The position numbers and the translations under genes were made by a program. DNA of 64,000 bases from the NCBI GenBank assembly GCA_944990035.1, contig CALYLX010000074.1, forward strand, positions 124,001 to 188,000. The letters run 5' to 3'. Under the pieces are notes generated by a model, which saw only the letters and a list, made by a program, of their open reading frames with translations, did not search any database and was not told the origin of the DNA. The stretch's first letter is position 1; each line of letters opens with the position of its first letter. Positions 37,631 through 50,062 of this stretch are shown here, one piece after another. Source of the DNA: Clitopilus passeckerianus (lineage: Eukaryota; Basidiomycota; Agaricomycetes; Agaricales; Entolomataceae).

Positions 37631-37883
37631 ATTACACCATAAGATAGAATCTACCTGCGATCATTTTATTATATAGCGCATCTGTAATGACTCCATCCAT
37701 GACCAAATGTATATTTTGTTCATACCTCCGCTTGAAACACACCTGAGGTACAAACGAGCGTCGATGGTATGAAAGAGCGATGTCCACCCCAGTCAGGTTT
37801 ATCTAGACGGACGGGAACTTGAATGCTAAAGGAATATTGCTCACAAAGTCTTCACCAGAAAAATTTCACTGAACAAAATAATT

Positions 37884-37955
37884 TCCCTCTAGCCGACTTG
37901 AACGACTGACCTCGTCATTACTAGTGACGCGCTCTACCAACTGAGCTAAGAGGGA
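37884..37955 (-). tRNA. tRNA-Thr (anticodon AGT)
   Basis: A 72-nt intronless cloverleaf. Acceptor TCCCTCT pairs with AGAGGGA, D-arm GCTC/GAGC, anticodon stem CGTCA/TGACG with loop CTAGTAA giving anticodon AGT (reads ACU/ACC after inosine modification). T-arm AGTCG/CGGCT closes around TTCAAGT. All stems pair. It lies 135 bases upstream of COA6 on the opposite strand. Confidence 0.95.
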
Positions 37956-38090
37956 TTGTTATAGTGGATTACGTCAAATTTGCTATATCACGGTAGGAAT
38001 TCCACGCTTCCTGCTGACAATCCCCAGCCTTCGACGTGGACCAAGACCATCACCAGCACAGCCAGTTCAACTTCAAACGGCAACACAACC

Positions 38091-38430
38091 ATGGGCTGGT
38101 TCAGCAGCTCGAAGAAAAAGGAACCCGAAGAAGACGTATCGACGCGCCAAGACCGGGCAAAGTGCTGGGAGGCTAGGGACGGGTACTTTGCATGCTTGGA
38201 CAAAGCTGGCGTCGTGAAAGCTGGAGAAGAGGGAAATGCGTGCTCCAAAGAGCTGAAGCAATACGAAGGAGAGTGTGCTAGAAGCTGGGTAAGTACCTCA
38301 AACTCCCATGATTCTGCGGGATGCTGACGTGGTACAGATTGACTACTTCAACCAGCGTAGGGTCATTGCGGAAGCCCAGAAGGATAGACTAGCGTCCGCC
38401 GCGGTCCAAAATCAGAATGCGAGACGCTGA
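38091..38430 (+). CDS. coa6: Cytochrome c oxidase assembly factor COA6, 96 aa
   Basis: Two exons (38091-38288, 38338-38430) give 96 aa. The start MGWFSSSKKKEPEEDVS is followed by the twin-cysteine fold: CWEARDGYFAC is a CX9C motif, and the second pair is C(SKELKQYEGE)C with ten residues between. ARSWIDYFNQRRV follows, as in the Cox12/COA6 family. COA6 is a small intermembrane-space protein that helps deliver copper to Cox2 during complex IV assembly; it is oxidised and trapped by the Mia40 pathway and needs no cleavable presequence. The spacing (CX9C-CX10C) favours COA6 over the subunit Cox12. Housekeeping gene. Confidence 0.88.
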
Positions 38431-39375
38431 AGATGTCTTCTGACGAGGACCTCTTATAGGAAAGATCTTCTATCAGACGACTACCCCACGAGCACCATGA
38501 AACAACCCACCTCTTTCCATTGATGTGTGGCCTCGACCATATGTTCGGGGTGTAGTACAGCAATGCAGCTCCCATAAATTGGAAGGTATGAAGATCCTTA
38601 CCCACCTTCCATGGGTTTCAGCGCCATCTCTCGGGCCATATCCTGATATCAAAGATGGTCCCTCTAATAGAAGATTGTCCACATAGGTCCTTGTCATTCC
38701 TGCACTTCTATCGTTCTCGTTGTAATGATCATCATAATTTCTAGAATAATAATACGTGACATCTACCATGTAGCCACAAAGATACACTATAACGTGATTG
38801 TCATCCCAGCTCCTCTGCTGTACTAGTCTCAGATGCAACCTAATCAAGAATGCTCCGAACACCTCGAGTTCCAGGTTTGCATCCAGCATTTCAGCATCAG
38901 TACACTGCGCAGATCTGCGCCCGCATTGAGCACTCAATCACCCAGGCCTCCGGCTCCACGGGACCCTCCTCGCACTGGAGCTCTTGCAGATCGAGGAGCC
39001 TCACAGCCAACCTGGGCTGTTACACGCTGCCGTAAAGGACAATTCATGTTCTCTCTTGATTGATGCAAGCGTCATTCCACTGATGCCGTGGCTGCAATCA
39101 GTTGCGGGTACACAAGTTTCGTCACGCGAATTAGCCAACCGCTCTTCAATGAGCCGGCCAACACCTGTGACTTTCGCCACTACCCCCTGGAGCCGCATCC
39201 ATGATCTACCTTCAAACACTGAGAACCACGTTCCCAATGGGGTCCATAATACCGCCCGTTTGACCACTTTCACTGCCACAAACTGATGAAAGGGCGACCA
39301 TATAACCACCTTTAATCTGACAGCCTGGAAGCCTAACCTGCACAGGGTTACTCGCCACTCGGCAACCAGAGTCAA
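38431..39375. other. Intergenic, no convincing gene
   Basis: About 945 bases. A 154-codon minus-strand frame (38937-38473) and a 124-codon one (39375-39001) are open, but neither has protein-like composition or splice partners. The promoter of the next gene must lie here. Confidence 0.45.
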
Positions 39376-40289
39376 ATGCTCCCTCTGAAATACTCAAAGT
39401 TCTTCCGATCTGGTTTTCTTGCGAGGGAGCGGCCGTCGAAGCCCCCTCCCCCTGCTGAAGACTCATTTGCAGAGACGAGCACCTCTGGTCGGCGACGTAA
39501 CAGCCTTCTCAGCCTTGGAAGTCGAAAAAGCAAGAACCGAGAGTCCCGGCCTGCATCTCTCATTCTACCCTCGCCTTCACCTACCACCCAATCGTCTTCA
39601 AGTTCTACAATCCGGGATAGGCGATCCTCTAGGTCTTCATTCTCGTCATGGTGGTCTGACCGGAAGTCAACTACTTCAGAGGACTATCTAACTTTCAGCA
39701 ACTCGCCTCCGACGAACAGGAGGGAACTCTACGATGTACCGGAAACCATAGATGTGTGGATAACAACTGGTGGCCCATACACACCCAAGGCGATCGAGAA
39801 GAGGTATAGTCATTTCTCTCGATAATACGTAAACCCTTATCCTGATAACCTTTTAGATCCAACCAGGATGACAACTTCTCTCAACCAATCGATCCATTCG
39901 CCCCTTCCCCATCCTCGAAGTCAATCTACATCGACCTGCCCGACGCCTGCCCACCTACACCGCCAACGGCCAAGCAGGTGTCCTTCCTCTCACTTTCCAC
40001 CTCTTCCGCCAGCCGGTCCATCATAAACCTCAATTTACCACTCCCCCGCAGGGAACGGCCAACGTCTATTCAGACAATGCCCCTTCCAGTGCGCTCCCGG
40101 CCCTCGTCTATCTACAGGAAATCCAAATCCGATAAATCACGCTGGTCCATAGTAACGAATGCCGAGCAACCAAGCACGGCAGCACCGGAATCTCCTCAAG
40201 TGGACGGGGATACAGATGCAGATTGGCCTGACTTGACTCACCTGACCGATTGGCGCCAGTTTCATCTCGACCTGCTAAGGGACGATTAG
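39376..40289 (+). CDS. Hypothetical Ser-rich disordered protein, 286 aa
   Basis: Two exons (39376-39803, 39857-40289) join as AG/A to 286 aa. The protein is rich in Ser, Pro and Arg with polyserine runs (TTQSSSSSTIRDRRSSRSS), so it is probably unstructured. A more ordered piece, RRELYDVPETIDVWITTGG, ends exon 1, and the C-terminus is acidic (DWPDLTHLTDWRQFHLDLL). No domain recognised. The ordered C-terminal stretch may be a short interaction motif. It is convergent with the arrestin gene. Confidence 0.65.
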
Positions 40290-40698
40290 CTCCAAAGGCC
40301 ACCTCGATTGTATTTATCCTGGCCTTACCCCCATTCTAGCGCTGTATGTGTATGGGTGGTGTAGAGGAATTCCTTTGGTTTATTTGCAAGCACATTTCAC
40401 AGTTTCACTTCAATCTGTATAATGTCCTGTTATTCTTGTGTATTGATTCCTGAATTTTCTTGAGAAAATGGTGCATGATAAACAAATACAAAGCCGAAAT
40501 GGAGAATAAAGATACTTGGGTAGAGTCCATACATGATGACACAGAAGAAAACATGAGAGGTCGTAAGGTCATAATGATAAGTAGAATCGGAAGCCCAAAA
40601 ACATTGATCAGTGTAAGTATGTAGTCGAAAATTGCCAAACGAGATGAAGCAGATATGAGCCATTGTAGCAGGGTGAAATAATGGTGATTCCGAAAATA
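40290..40698. terminator. Convergent 3' region
   Basis: About 410 bases between two convergent stops. It is AT-rich, as expected for 3' untranslated regions, and contains overlapping open frames on the minus strand that I read as noise. Confidence 0.35.
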
Positions 40699-43600
40699 TC
40701 ATGTTGTTTGTCCCTGGTATTTCTTGATAAGATCGCGAAGCTTTGCTTTCCCAAATCCCATGCTGTCCCTGGAGAATGGTTTTGCTGCTGTGGCTACCGC
40801 CACAGAATGTCGAGGTTCGCGAACGCGCTCTGCATCACCAGCCTTCTGCTCGGCGATCGCAGGGAGCAATGTAACATTCGATGGCATCAGTGGATAAGAC
40901 GACCTGACTTTCTGGATCGGTCGTACGAGAGAAGCGGTCGTCGAAAGGGTGGGTGTCGCATGTGATGAAGATATGACCGCGGGGACAGTAGTCTTGACTA
41001 TAGGCTTGGCAGACCTGGTGTTTGGACTCGTGGTGAGCCTGGGGGCGGCGGGTCTACCCAATGCAATGCCGCCCACAGAGAGCTTGATAGGAGCCGGGGC
41101 CTTATGCGGAGGCGACATGGCATCAGCTAGGACCTTCGTGCCAATATCCTTCGGTTTTGGAGGCGGCGTAGAGCTTGCCGGAGTGATTGATGGAGCAGGC
41201 GCAGGATTCGCCTGGTTGATGGGCGTCGACAACCGATTGGCTGATTTCTTCACCAGAGGATTTGCAAGCTTGGTCTCAACCGGAAGCGATTGTCCTGGAG
41301 TAGACGCCCAAAGGGATGCCATTGCTGCTACTTGGCCTCCTCGTCCACCACGAGCTGATCGAACATCGTATTTCACTTCCGAGTCTCGAGTTGCTTTTGG
41401 TGGAGATAGTGAAACAGGTGCTCGAGAGGGCGGCTTTGGTGCAACTGCAGCATGCTCCTCGTGTGCTGGTGCATTGGGGTCGCGAGGTGGAGATGTTGGG
41501 GATGGGATCGACGGTTTCGCGAAGTGTTTGGCCCCAAAAATATCCAAAACCGCGGCTGAGGACGGGGGAGAAACTCGTCTCTCGGTATGGATTGACTGGA
41601 CAGCGGGAGCAGGCGGGGAGATAACCGGCCTCGTTGGTGATGTCCCTTTCCTAAGAACCGGGCGAGGTGATGTAGGAAGCAACGTCGGAGGTTTCTGTGA
41701 TTTCGCAGGCGTAGGTGCAGGCTTGAATAGACCCGCAGATGACCAGATATCCCTGATACGCATCGTCTCAACGTCAACGGCTCCATTCGCCTGTTTCACG
41801 GTAGCGCCGCCATTGAATCGTGCGCGTCGGAGCTGGAAGGTGTTCCATTCGTTCTTGAGCGTCCCGATGGGCACGAATCCCGATGAACGAGGGTTGGGAA
41901 GGGTTGGGACATCCCCAGCTTGTGCAGGTGCTGCAAGCTCGTCCACAGCTTCAACGTCGCCCTTCGCCCACTCAGAGGTTATAGGATCTTTGACGTCTGG
42001 GGGCACGTCGCTGTAGACCTTGACCGCTGGACTGGCAGCTGTAACGTCTTCCTCAGGTGGCACCTCCGGTTCAATCGTTCCCAACCACGCCGCCACCCTT
42101 CCCTTCGCTGCTTCTGCCTTTTTCTTCGTCCTACTAGCCTGCGACTCCCCACTCTTGGCCTTCTCTTTCTTCCTTCCGCTCCTCCTCCGACCCTCTGACG
42201 ATGATCCCTCCCCCTCTCCGTCGCTCTTCCTGCTCTTCCCACTTTTCTCCTTGTGCTTCTTCCTCTCACCAGAACTCCTCTTCGTCCTCCTTGACTCTGC
42301 AGATCCACTATGCCCACTCTTATGCGACCGCTTAGCTCGATGGGTCCTGTCGTCAGAATCAACATCTGCATCGCATTCGTTATCTGGAACCTCCAGCGCG
42401 TCGAGTTTTCGGGCTGCTTCCCGCTCATACTGCATCTCGCGTTCCACCATCACTTGCACCATGGCATTCCTCTCTCGCTCCCTTTCTCTCTCCTCCCACT
42501 CTCTTTCCCATTCCTCTCGTTCGATCTCGCCAGCCAAAGTGAGGCTCGAAATGCAAGAATCGTTCACGGCAGGCTCATTGTATGCGCCAATGGCCGTCGT
42601 CCGCGGGATAGAGACAGGCTGTGCTCCCCCGCCGCTTGAAGTTTGGCCAGGCGAGGTGCTAAACGCTGCCAGAACATTCCTAACATCGGGTGGTCTGTTT
42701 GCTTCCACCTTCCTCGTTCCCACCTCCGCCAAAAGCCGACGCTCAAGAGCATCCAATCCGCTTTCCGCGCCATTAGCTTCGGCCGTTGGATGAGAAGGGA
42801 GATGTTGTGCACGAGTGGTGCCTCCAAGTAATTTGCCTTGGGAGGTAAGCGATTTTGAAAGGTTAGATTCAGCGGGGACGGTGGCAGTAACCTTCGGAGT
42901 GAAGAGGTCATTGAGTTTGACCGGCTTAATAGCAGCCTGAGGAGTGGGAGGGCCAGAGTCCAGAGCGGGGGCAGCAGAAGCCTGTGCAGAGTTCTCAGGT
43001 GTAGGTGACGTCAAGAGAATCGAGGTCGTTGGCGGTTTCGGTAAGGTTTTGTTGACATTCACGTCCTTCTCCTCGATGGGACTCGCGCTGGCGACAGCTG
43101 CTAGTCCCGAATCACTAGACAAGTCGCGGTTTGTCCTTTCAACCTCCTCGGCCAGCTTCTCAAGTGTCTGGACATTTTCACTCTTGGGTGACCTGAGGTC
43201 TGCATATGAGGTCCTGGGAGACAGCAGTGGTCGGGGAGAATGCAGGGCAACTTCAGGTTCAAGAGAACCGTCAGGAAGAACAAGGGGAGGCGGAGGCATA
43301 GGGAGTGGAGGTAACGTCCTGGCCTTCTTCATTCCTCCTGGCTGCGATTGCATAACCGAAGTCGGCAAGTTCGATGAAGTCAACAACATTCCAGCCGCAC
43401 TAGGTCCGGCTGGGGGAGCATCAGCCAGGCCACCAGGCATGGGGAATCGGTGAGGTGTGGGGGAAACACTCCGATGTCTTGAAGACATCCTCAAGTGAGC
43501 TGCTACCCTGGCAGCACGATGTCCTTTTCCTTCCTCCGTATCAAGACTTGCTCCAGAGTCACTACCTGGACTGGCATTGAGCACATGCACGGATGGTCCA

Positions 43601-45486
43601 AAGTTGGGATAACCATATCCAGATGAGAGCGGGACCGGTAAAGGTGGCTCCGGATGTTGATTCAGGAAAGAGTCTAGAGCGGCTGATAGGGGGATTGCTC
43701 CAGGGCTCGCGCTCATAGAGCGATGGGGCACAACGTACATCCCGTTGTTCGTAACTGGGACATTGGGGTTTGAGGGTGGCGGTAGCCAGAGACGATTATT
43801 ATTTTCGTCCAAGTACGCTATGGGGGAACCCGAATGGAGTGGAGAAAGGGCAGAGGCTGGAGGAAGGTTGTTGTAAACAACCAATGGCGGCGTATAATGT
43901 TGTGCCAGGATAGGACTTTGGATAGGATATGGTCCTTGAACAGGATATGAGGCGAGCAATGGGACTCCTGGTGGACTTTGTATATTTGCGGCATATTGAT
44001 CCATAGCATATGGATAAGGCTGAACCGTCGGAAGAGGCTCGGGATTAAACTCAATGTCGTCTGGGACCACCACAGGGTGGAAGACCGGCACAGTTAATTC
44101 TGCCTGGAGATCTTTCCTATGGACATAAATGAGAATGTCAGCCTTGCTCGTATAAATATAAATTGAAGTAGAAAAATGTTGAAGGGGCGCAGAAGTCCAT
44201 ATATGCGCCCAAAGGCTGAAGATATGCCAGGAGGGATATGCCAGGAGGTAAACAGCACTTACGAGCCAATGCCCATGTCGATTCTAATGCCAAGCACGCA
44301 TCTAACTTCGAAGAGACTCTCTTTCCTTTCCTCCTTCTTCCAGTCTCTTTCCCTCCTGCCTCTAGCCACAGCCATTGACGCACCATCTCCGACCAGCTCC
44401 TGGCCTTCATCTGACAAGATGATAGTGCCACCGCGGACGCCTCTAGCACCCTCAGGAACGTCAAATACAAGGCTAGCAACGCCCTCCCCACCGGGATGAA
44501 CCACGTATTCTGGTCCACGGAACGGCACAGTGAGGAGAGTATCACTGATGTGAATGCGCCGCTCTTTTGGCTTGTGTTGCGATGCGTTCTCCACAGCAGG
44601 GAGGACAAGGATGCGAGACAACGTCACCGTCAAGCCAGAGTTCTGTCGCGAAACCGTCAGTATATGCGCCGAATATGAACGGAAAACTCGCATATACCCA
44701 CCTTCTTATTGGAATGGTTCTTCACCATAAGCTCGACACATCCAGGTTCACCAGCAACGACAAACCCTCCAACAACACTAGCTTTGGCCCAGAGTTTCCC
44801 ATTCTCTCCAACAACCACACCTTCTTGGTTGGCTTGGAGCTGCAGATCTGCCAATGGGTCCCCGAATAAGTTCGGTGGTGGGTTCCAACTCTCAACAACC
44901 CCAACCTCCCTCGTGAACACTACTTCCCTCCTCTCATCTTTCCATATCATAGCGACACTCCCGCGAAGTTCGTACTTCACTTTGGCCACGCCTCCGCCAA
45001 AATTGATGCTTCCTGGGGCAGTTCTAGGGAGAGGGAAGCGAAAGAGGAAGGTCGAGAGGCCTCGTCGGGTTGGGTAGTAATTGGCGGGAAGAGGTGCGTC
45101 TCCTGGTTGCGGGTATGCGTGTACAGCATTTGAGGGAGGTAGTCCGGGACCTTGGAAGATGCGGGTTGAGTGGAGGAAGAGCGACTGGGCAGAGTGGTCT
45201 CGCGATGTCAATTCTATTGTGTGCCACTTAGCAAACGGTTCGTAGAGGACGTTGTAGTAAGCTATAGCATACCTTGGCTTGCAAACAGCTCGATTTTGAC
45301 TCTGCCGATGCCAAGTTCGCTGCCTTCAGCTCTGCATTCCATCTCCATTCTCCCGCTAATATGCTCCCCCGCCACAAAGATCTGGTTCTTCGGTAAGGTA
45401 ATAGAGACTTTGACTTTTGAGTGATTCTGGATTGCGTTCATCGGTTCTGGGCGAGTTGGAACCGCCATTAGGCCTGGAGGAGCCAT
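40699..45486 (-). CDS. Arrestin-domain protein with very long C-terminal tail, 1507 aa
   Basis: Four exons (45273-45486, 44702-45213, 44263-44642, 40699-44116) join in frame to 1507 aa. The first ~400 residues form the arrestin fold: KVKVSITLPKNQIFVAGEHI opens the N-domain, GSINFGGGVAKVKYELRGSV is the core strand pair, and LPAVENASQHKPKERRIHIS with LQAELTVPVFHP closes the C-domain. Fungal alpha-arrestins (ART/Aly/Rim8 type) link membrane transporters to Rsp5-type ubiquitin ligases. The remaining ~1100 residues are low complexity: a Pro-rich part, a highly charged block (ERERERNAMVQVMVEREMQ), and a Lys/Ser-rich block. The tail ends GFGKAKLRDLIKKYQGQTT. PPxY-like motifs were not surveyed. Confidence 0.85.
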
Positions 45487-46285
45487 AGTTTGCTCCGAGA
45501 TGAGTTAATTCTTGGTTTAGGTGATACAACAGTCGTCCGTTCGTTTAATGGTACAAGTTGAGGATCGGCACAGGTAGCAACGCAGTTCTTGCGTTACTGG
45601 CGTCAATGGGATAAGGATTCTTGAGGAAACAAGGAAGCGCCGAGGGTGAAAGGTAGTACAACAATAATCCGGATAATTCAGCAATTTGAGCTCTTTCTTT
45701 TCGCTCGTCGTAGTGTGGTGTACATCGTCTGTTCAATAATCACCAACATTGTTGAATGCAGCAGAACGTGGTGGAAGGCTTCAAAGACGGGCCATTGTCG
45801 CTGTCGGTTGGGGTTGAGTGTGGTGGTGGAGCAAGTGGTGGTGTCCAACTTCAAGCAGCGACTCCTGGGCTTGTCAGCGGTAGGTGTGGCTGTGCTATGA
45901 GGTTATCAACAAACCCTCGTTGGCTCGCATGTAAAATGGCCCTGGCTCATTCAAATTTTCCGTAATTCAAATCTCAAGTGCCAATTCAACATGTTATTCG
46001 TACTTCAACTTGGCAGAGAATGGTCTTCAATCCTGGGCAGTAGCGCTGGATCTCAAGCAGACTTTGGGTGCGCAAGCACCTGCTCCCAAGATGCCGCATT
46101 TGGTTGGCAACGGCCGTCGGCCGGATCAATGACTTGCCGCCCTACTGTACAGTTATGTGTGGCGCAGCAAAAAGTGGAAAAAATACACAGTAAAAAACCA
46201 AGACAAGGAAACTCGGAAAAAATCAGAATATTAAGGAAAGTGGTGGTTTAATAATGTATCCTACAGGAAAGTCCTTCATTTCAAT
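45487..46285. other. Intergenic, upstream of the arrestin gene
   Basis: About 800 bases that should include the arrestin promoter and the 3' end of the next minus-strand gene. No exon, repeat or RNA recognised. Confidence 0.5.
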
Positions 46286-47675
46286 CTAATTTTCGATAAC
46301 AGTGACTACCTTTTCATCGACGTCCTGAAGTGTCTGTGTGGTGGTCACCTTTACCGCTCCATTGACATGAATATGTAATTGGATGCCAGACGCGTAGGGC
46401 CGAAAACCCAGAGAGCTTTCAGCTTTCCGTGTACCTGTATATAGCAGGTTAATTTAATTGACAAATCCACTCACACGACCATGACCTTACATGTTCGCTT
46501 GCTCGAAGTTGACGTGCTTCGAGGACGAAACCCGCCTTTACGAAACCTCGGTTGTACTCGTATAGTGGACACGCTCATACTGCAACTCTCATCTTCTTTG
46601 TGTTCTGACCCCTTCTGCGCCTGCCTCCCCCATCCTGTCCGCGAACCATTTCGCCACTCACTGTGGATCTGTATACCTCTTCTCATATCAGTCCCAATAG
46701 AAGTTGGCCTCTCGCTCCCCAGATCAAATAGAACAGCAACCGAGTGGGCTGAATCAAAGAGCTCGCTCTCGGGAACTGGAGAAATAGGCCGTGAAGAGGA
46801 CGATTCCGAAGTACGGATGTCGATCGATTGAGTCGACTCACAGATATCACTTTGAGACGGTGGAGATTTGGGTTGACGACTGACAAGTAAGCTATTCCAT
46901 AGGTTATAGCTCCCTGGTGCCCTGCGAAAAGTTTCTGTCCGAAGAGAATTGCCATGGTGGTTAGCAGTTGCGCCTCTCGTTTGCCGCCCCTCGACAGGAG
47001 AATTTGTTTGCTCGGACATTGGAACTTGAGTTGTAGAAGCAGAATGCAATCTTGAGGGTTTTTGAGGCTTGCGTCCTTGGGTCTAGTGATAGTACATCTA
47101 GCATAGTCGGCGGTATCATCAGATCTTCGTGAAGAGCTGGCACGAGAAGTACCGCGAGATATGGGGCGTTTGTGGAGTTGAGCTTCAGCCCCAGTAGATT
47201 TCTGAGACCGTTGAGGCAATGGATGGGCTTTTATAGTTGCGCCACGTGAACTTGAGCTGGCAGAGCTAACAGAATTTCTAGCAAGATTACTAGATTCCTT
47301 TTCAGCCTTCCTAGTGCCTGTTCGGAGAGCTCTATTAACTATTTACTCGCGAAGTGAAATGAAATACATACTATCAGTGGCAACGGGTGGGACGCCGTTT
47401 GGCGCAGTGGTGAACGACGCCTCGCTCTCTTGCCTACTTTCTAGGTCTTCACTGGAAGTAACGCTGAATGTCTCATGGAATCTAGACTCGGTAGAGGACC
47501 GGGCGAGCAAGGACACTGGAGAAGGATATTCACAAGCAGGGCTGAGAGGCATTCGGACGTCAGCTCGTGGCACAAGATGATTGATGGCAATCTTCCTCTC
47601 CGACCCTACCAACGGCCTTGTTTTCTTCAGTTTGTTGACTGGAGCCGAGACTTTGTCCAGGAGGAGTTTAGCCAT
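46286..47675 (-). CDS. Hypothetical Ser/Arg-rich protein
   Basis: Four exons read by eye from ATG 47675 (MAKLLLDKVSAPVNKLKKTR). Exon 1 ends at 47372 and joins after a taaatag acceptor to INRALRTGTRKAEKE. A gtactt donor within ISRG and a cccaag acceptor then join to RKPQKPSRLHSASTTQVPMS. The last donor (gtaagg at 46490 or so) leads to an exon with FRPYASGIQLHIHVNGAVKV and TLQDVDEKVVTVIEN, ending at TAG 46288-46286. The first ~390 residues are disordered, Ser/Pro/Arg-rich. The last ~50 residues look ordered (beta-strand pattern) and may be the conserved unit. No family recognised; the middle intron is the least certain. Confidence 0.55.
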
Positions 47676-48301
47676 CGTAGAGAAGTCGTTAAACTTGATT
47701 GAAGCAAGAGATTAGAGCATGCGAGAGAGCTGGATGCGGAATGCCGTGTTGAAGATGAATGTAAATCCCGTACTACTTATACGTGTTTTAGAGGTAGGGG
47801 GTGGTGAGGCGGGTCAAAAATGGTGTGAAGGCACAGCTACTGAGCCACTCAAAGAACAAGAAGCGGGGATATATGATTCGTGGCTATTCGGGGGTTGGCG
47901 GGGACACCAACAAAGTCAAGCTGTTTCTGAATGAGATCGAATGCGGTGCTGGTAGGTCCAGGTGTCTGTGAAAGGTTTACGATAAAGTAGCATAAGTGAG
48001 GATTTCGAGAACTTACGAAGTCTGAGTTACATTGTTAGGGCCGAGCTGTGAGCGATATGTGCCATTCAGCGTACTGAACCATGTTGCTCTTTTGAGTCCA
48101 GTGAATAATTGAAGTTTCATTGATTATACGGAGGTAACCCAAGGGAGGATTACCTCATCCCACGGACCAGACTTTCATTTCAAGGCGGCGGATTTTGTCA
48201 GAAGAGGAGTCATGATCATATTTCACGGAATTACAGACAAATTACATAGATTATGACAGACAAAGAAGAGGCGAGCCACGAGCAGAAGGATATCCGAGTC
48301 C
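47676..48301. other. Intergenic, no gene seen
   Basis: About 625 bases upstream of the Ser/Arg-rich gene and downstream of the next minus-strand gene. Nothing recognisable was found. Confidence 0.5.
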
Positions 48302-49365
48302 TCAAGACTTGTGAATACGTTCAGGGCGTTGAGTGTTGTCAAGATTAGTAGGGACGGCAGGGTTATTAGCAAGGGGAGACGATACAGCTGGCCGATGTGA
48401 GTCGTCCACCTCTTGAATGTATGCTCCTCCTGTTGGTGCGAAAATAGTTCCAGCACGCTTTTGGCCTTTGATCGTAATCTCGCCTTCGAAGTCATTCGGC
48501 ACCGACAAGCAAACTCCACCTTGCACGACAGCGGAAGGTTGTACTAGCACTACTATGGTCTCAGAATACGACCTAAGAAGAAGCGCATGAAAACAAACTC
48601 ACCGTATCTTTCATGGCGATCTCGAGTGCCATTCTTTCGATCGGATCGCCCTTTCTCCTTTTTGGAAGCTGGCCGTCCTATTAGTGACAAAGCGTTATCG
48701 CTACGCTTCTCTGAATGCAGAGTCTTCCGAAGACCCTCGTGCATATGCGCAGAGGCCCGAAGCTCGGGTTTCTCTTGCTCGACTACTGGCGGGAGCCACC
48801 GCGCAGAAGGTGCGCTACCAGCTCTGGAAGGTGAATCTAGCCTTTTAGATGAAGCGACCGAAAGTTGCGAAGCTCCAGAATAACCGTATTGGGCACCATT
48901 GTTTGGCCCTTGGTAGCCAAATTGAGGAACAGGTGTATTTTGAGGTGTATCAGGCATCTCCAGTGAGGGGCCAGCTGACGGTTGTTGTAAGGCTGCATGC
49001 TCAGAACGGCCATTGGAATCGCTGGCTGCTTGACTAGGAGCACGGAGCCTTTGAGAGGGTTGTTGGGATATTCTGGGCGACGCTGAGGGTACTGAGCTTG
49101 CTTGAGAACGGGGCATCTGATATCTACTAGCCTGAGATATCCATGATGCGATTCGATCCTCTGTTGCATGTTTCAAAATCAGCCAGCATCCACTGGGCTA
49201 CGGGGGAGAACGAAAAGCTTACGTCTTTCTCCGGGGGTCACGAATCCCGGAGAGATAGACCTATAGAGGAACCAAGCATCAGGTCAGGTGAATTTTGTCG
49301 TGGAAACCAAGGACAGGGACTAACTTAGCAGAGTGTTCGCTCTGAGTGCATGCGCTCATGGTCAT
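48302..49365 (-). CDS. Hypothetical protein, Ser/Gln-rich with a Gly/Val-rich end
   Basis: Four exons. ATG 49365 (MTMSACTQSEHSAK) joins through gttagt/ctatag to SISPGFVTPGERQ, then through gtaagc/caacag to DRIASWISQASRYQMPRSQA. The long third exon is Ser/Gln/Pro-rich with a basic end (SKKEKGRSDRKNGTRDRHER). A 50-nt intron leads to the last exon: VVLVQPSAVVQGGVCLSVPN, then DFEGEITIKGQKRAGTIFAP, ending at 48302. The final ~45 residues look like a small beta-rich domain. I do not recognise the family. All phases agree across the four exons, which supports the model. Confidence 0.6.
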
Positions 49366-50062
49366 TGTAATGATGACTGAGAGATGCGAGTTTATGTGAG
49401 ATGTAGTAGTAGAGAAGAATCCATCATGCTTTTCTGACCTTTATGCTCCTCGAAGAGTGACTAGGTGCCACTCCGAAATGTACTTGCAATTAACTAATCG
49501 TGTGCGCATTCCAAAAGGCTGTTCAGCGGGTCTTCCTTTTCAGGGTAAGAATACAAGCACGTCCAGTAAGAATCTTTGGAGAACATGTTGTACTCGTAAG
49601 CGACAATGCGATACAATACGATTGGCTTAAAGTCCAAGAAAGTCTTCGAGCTAGCACAGGTCAGACTCTCAAAGGGTTGGCTTGAGTCACGATTGAACCA
49701 GCCTTTAGAGTAATCAATGCACAGGTTTAAGACTATCAGCGAGGAGGGATAATATGGAATGTTAGTCTTGTTGTGGTAATTCACATCGAGGCTGAGATCC
49801 AAGAGGTCGAAAGGCAACCAAGGTTGAGGCGGAGATCAAATATTTCCAGGGGATTCTCTGCTCAATGACTGAAGGCTACTAGCACACTAGTACAAGTATA
49901 AGAGGCTGGATAGGCACTATGTGTTTGAATTTAAGGTAAAATGATGCGGCATTGAGTATTTGTGAATGGTATCTGTATAGTACATAGAAGAGAGAATGCG
50001 AGTACTGATCGAACGAACGACGAAGTATTCTTGGAATTGAGGATGAAGTGGCAAAACGTGAT
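49366..50062. other. Intergenic with an orphan open frame
   Basis: A minus-strand frame at 49817-49494 reads protein-like (DSSQPFESLTCASSKTFLDF, then MFSKDSYWTCLYSYPEKEDP) and ends with a stop, but has no ATG and no visible upstream exon. It may be the last exon of a lost gene. The rest of the stretch shows nothing. Confidence 0.3.

Noticed and set aside
38473..38937. 154-codon minus-strand frame
   Set aside because: Composition is not protein-like (clusters of Tyr, His, Asn and Asp), and it does not join to any other exon.
40949..42016. 355-codon plus-strand open frame, with others at 42020-42793 and 42944-43453
   Set aside because: They lie antisense to the long arrestin exon. Codon bias of the real gene keeps the opposite strand open; composition is not protein-like.
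46683..47219. 178-codon minus-strand frame
   Set aside because: Its first part is a real exon of the Ser/Arg-rich gene, but the rest runs past the splice site in the wrong frame.
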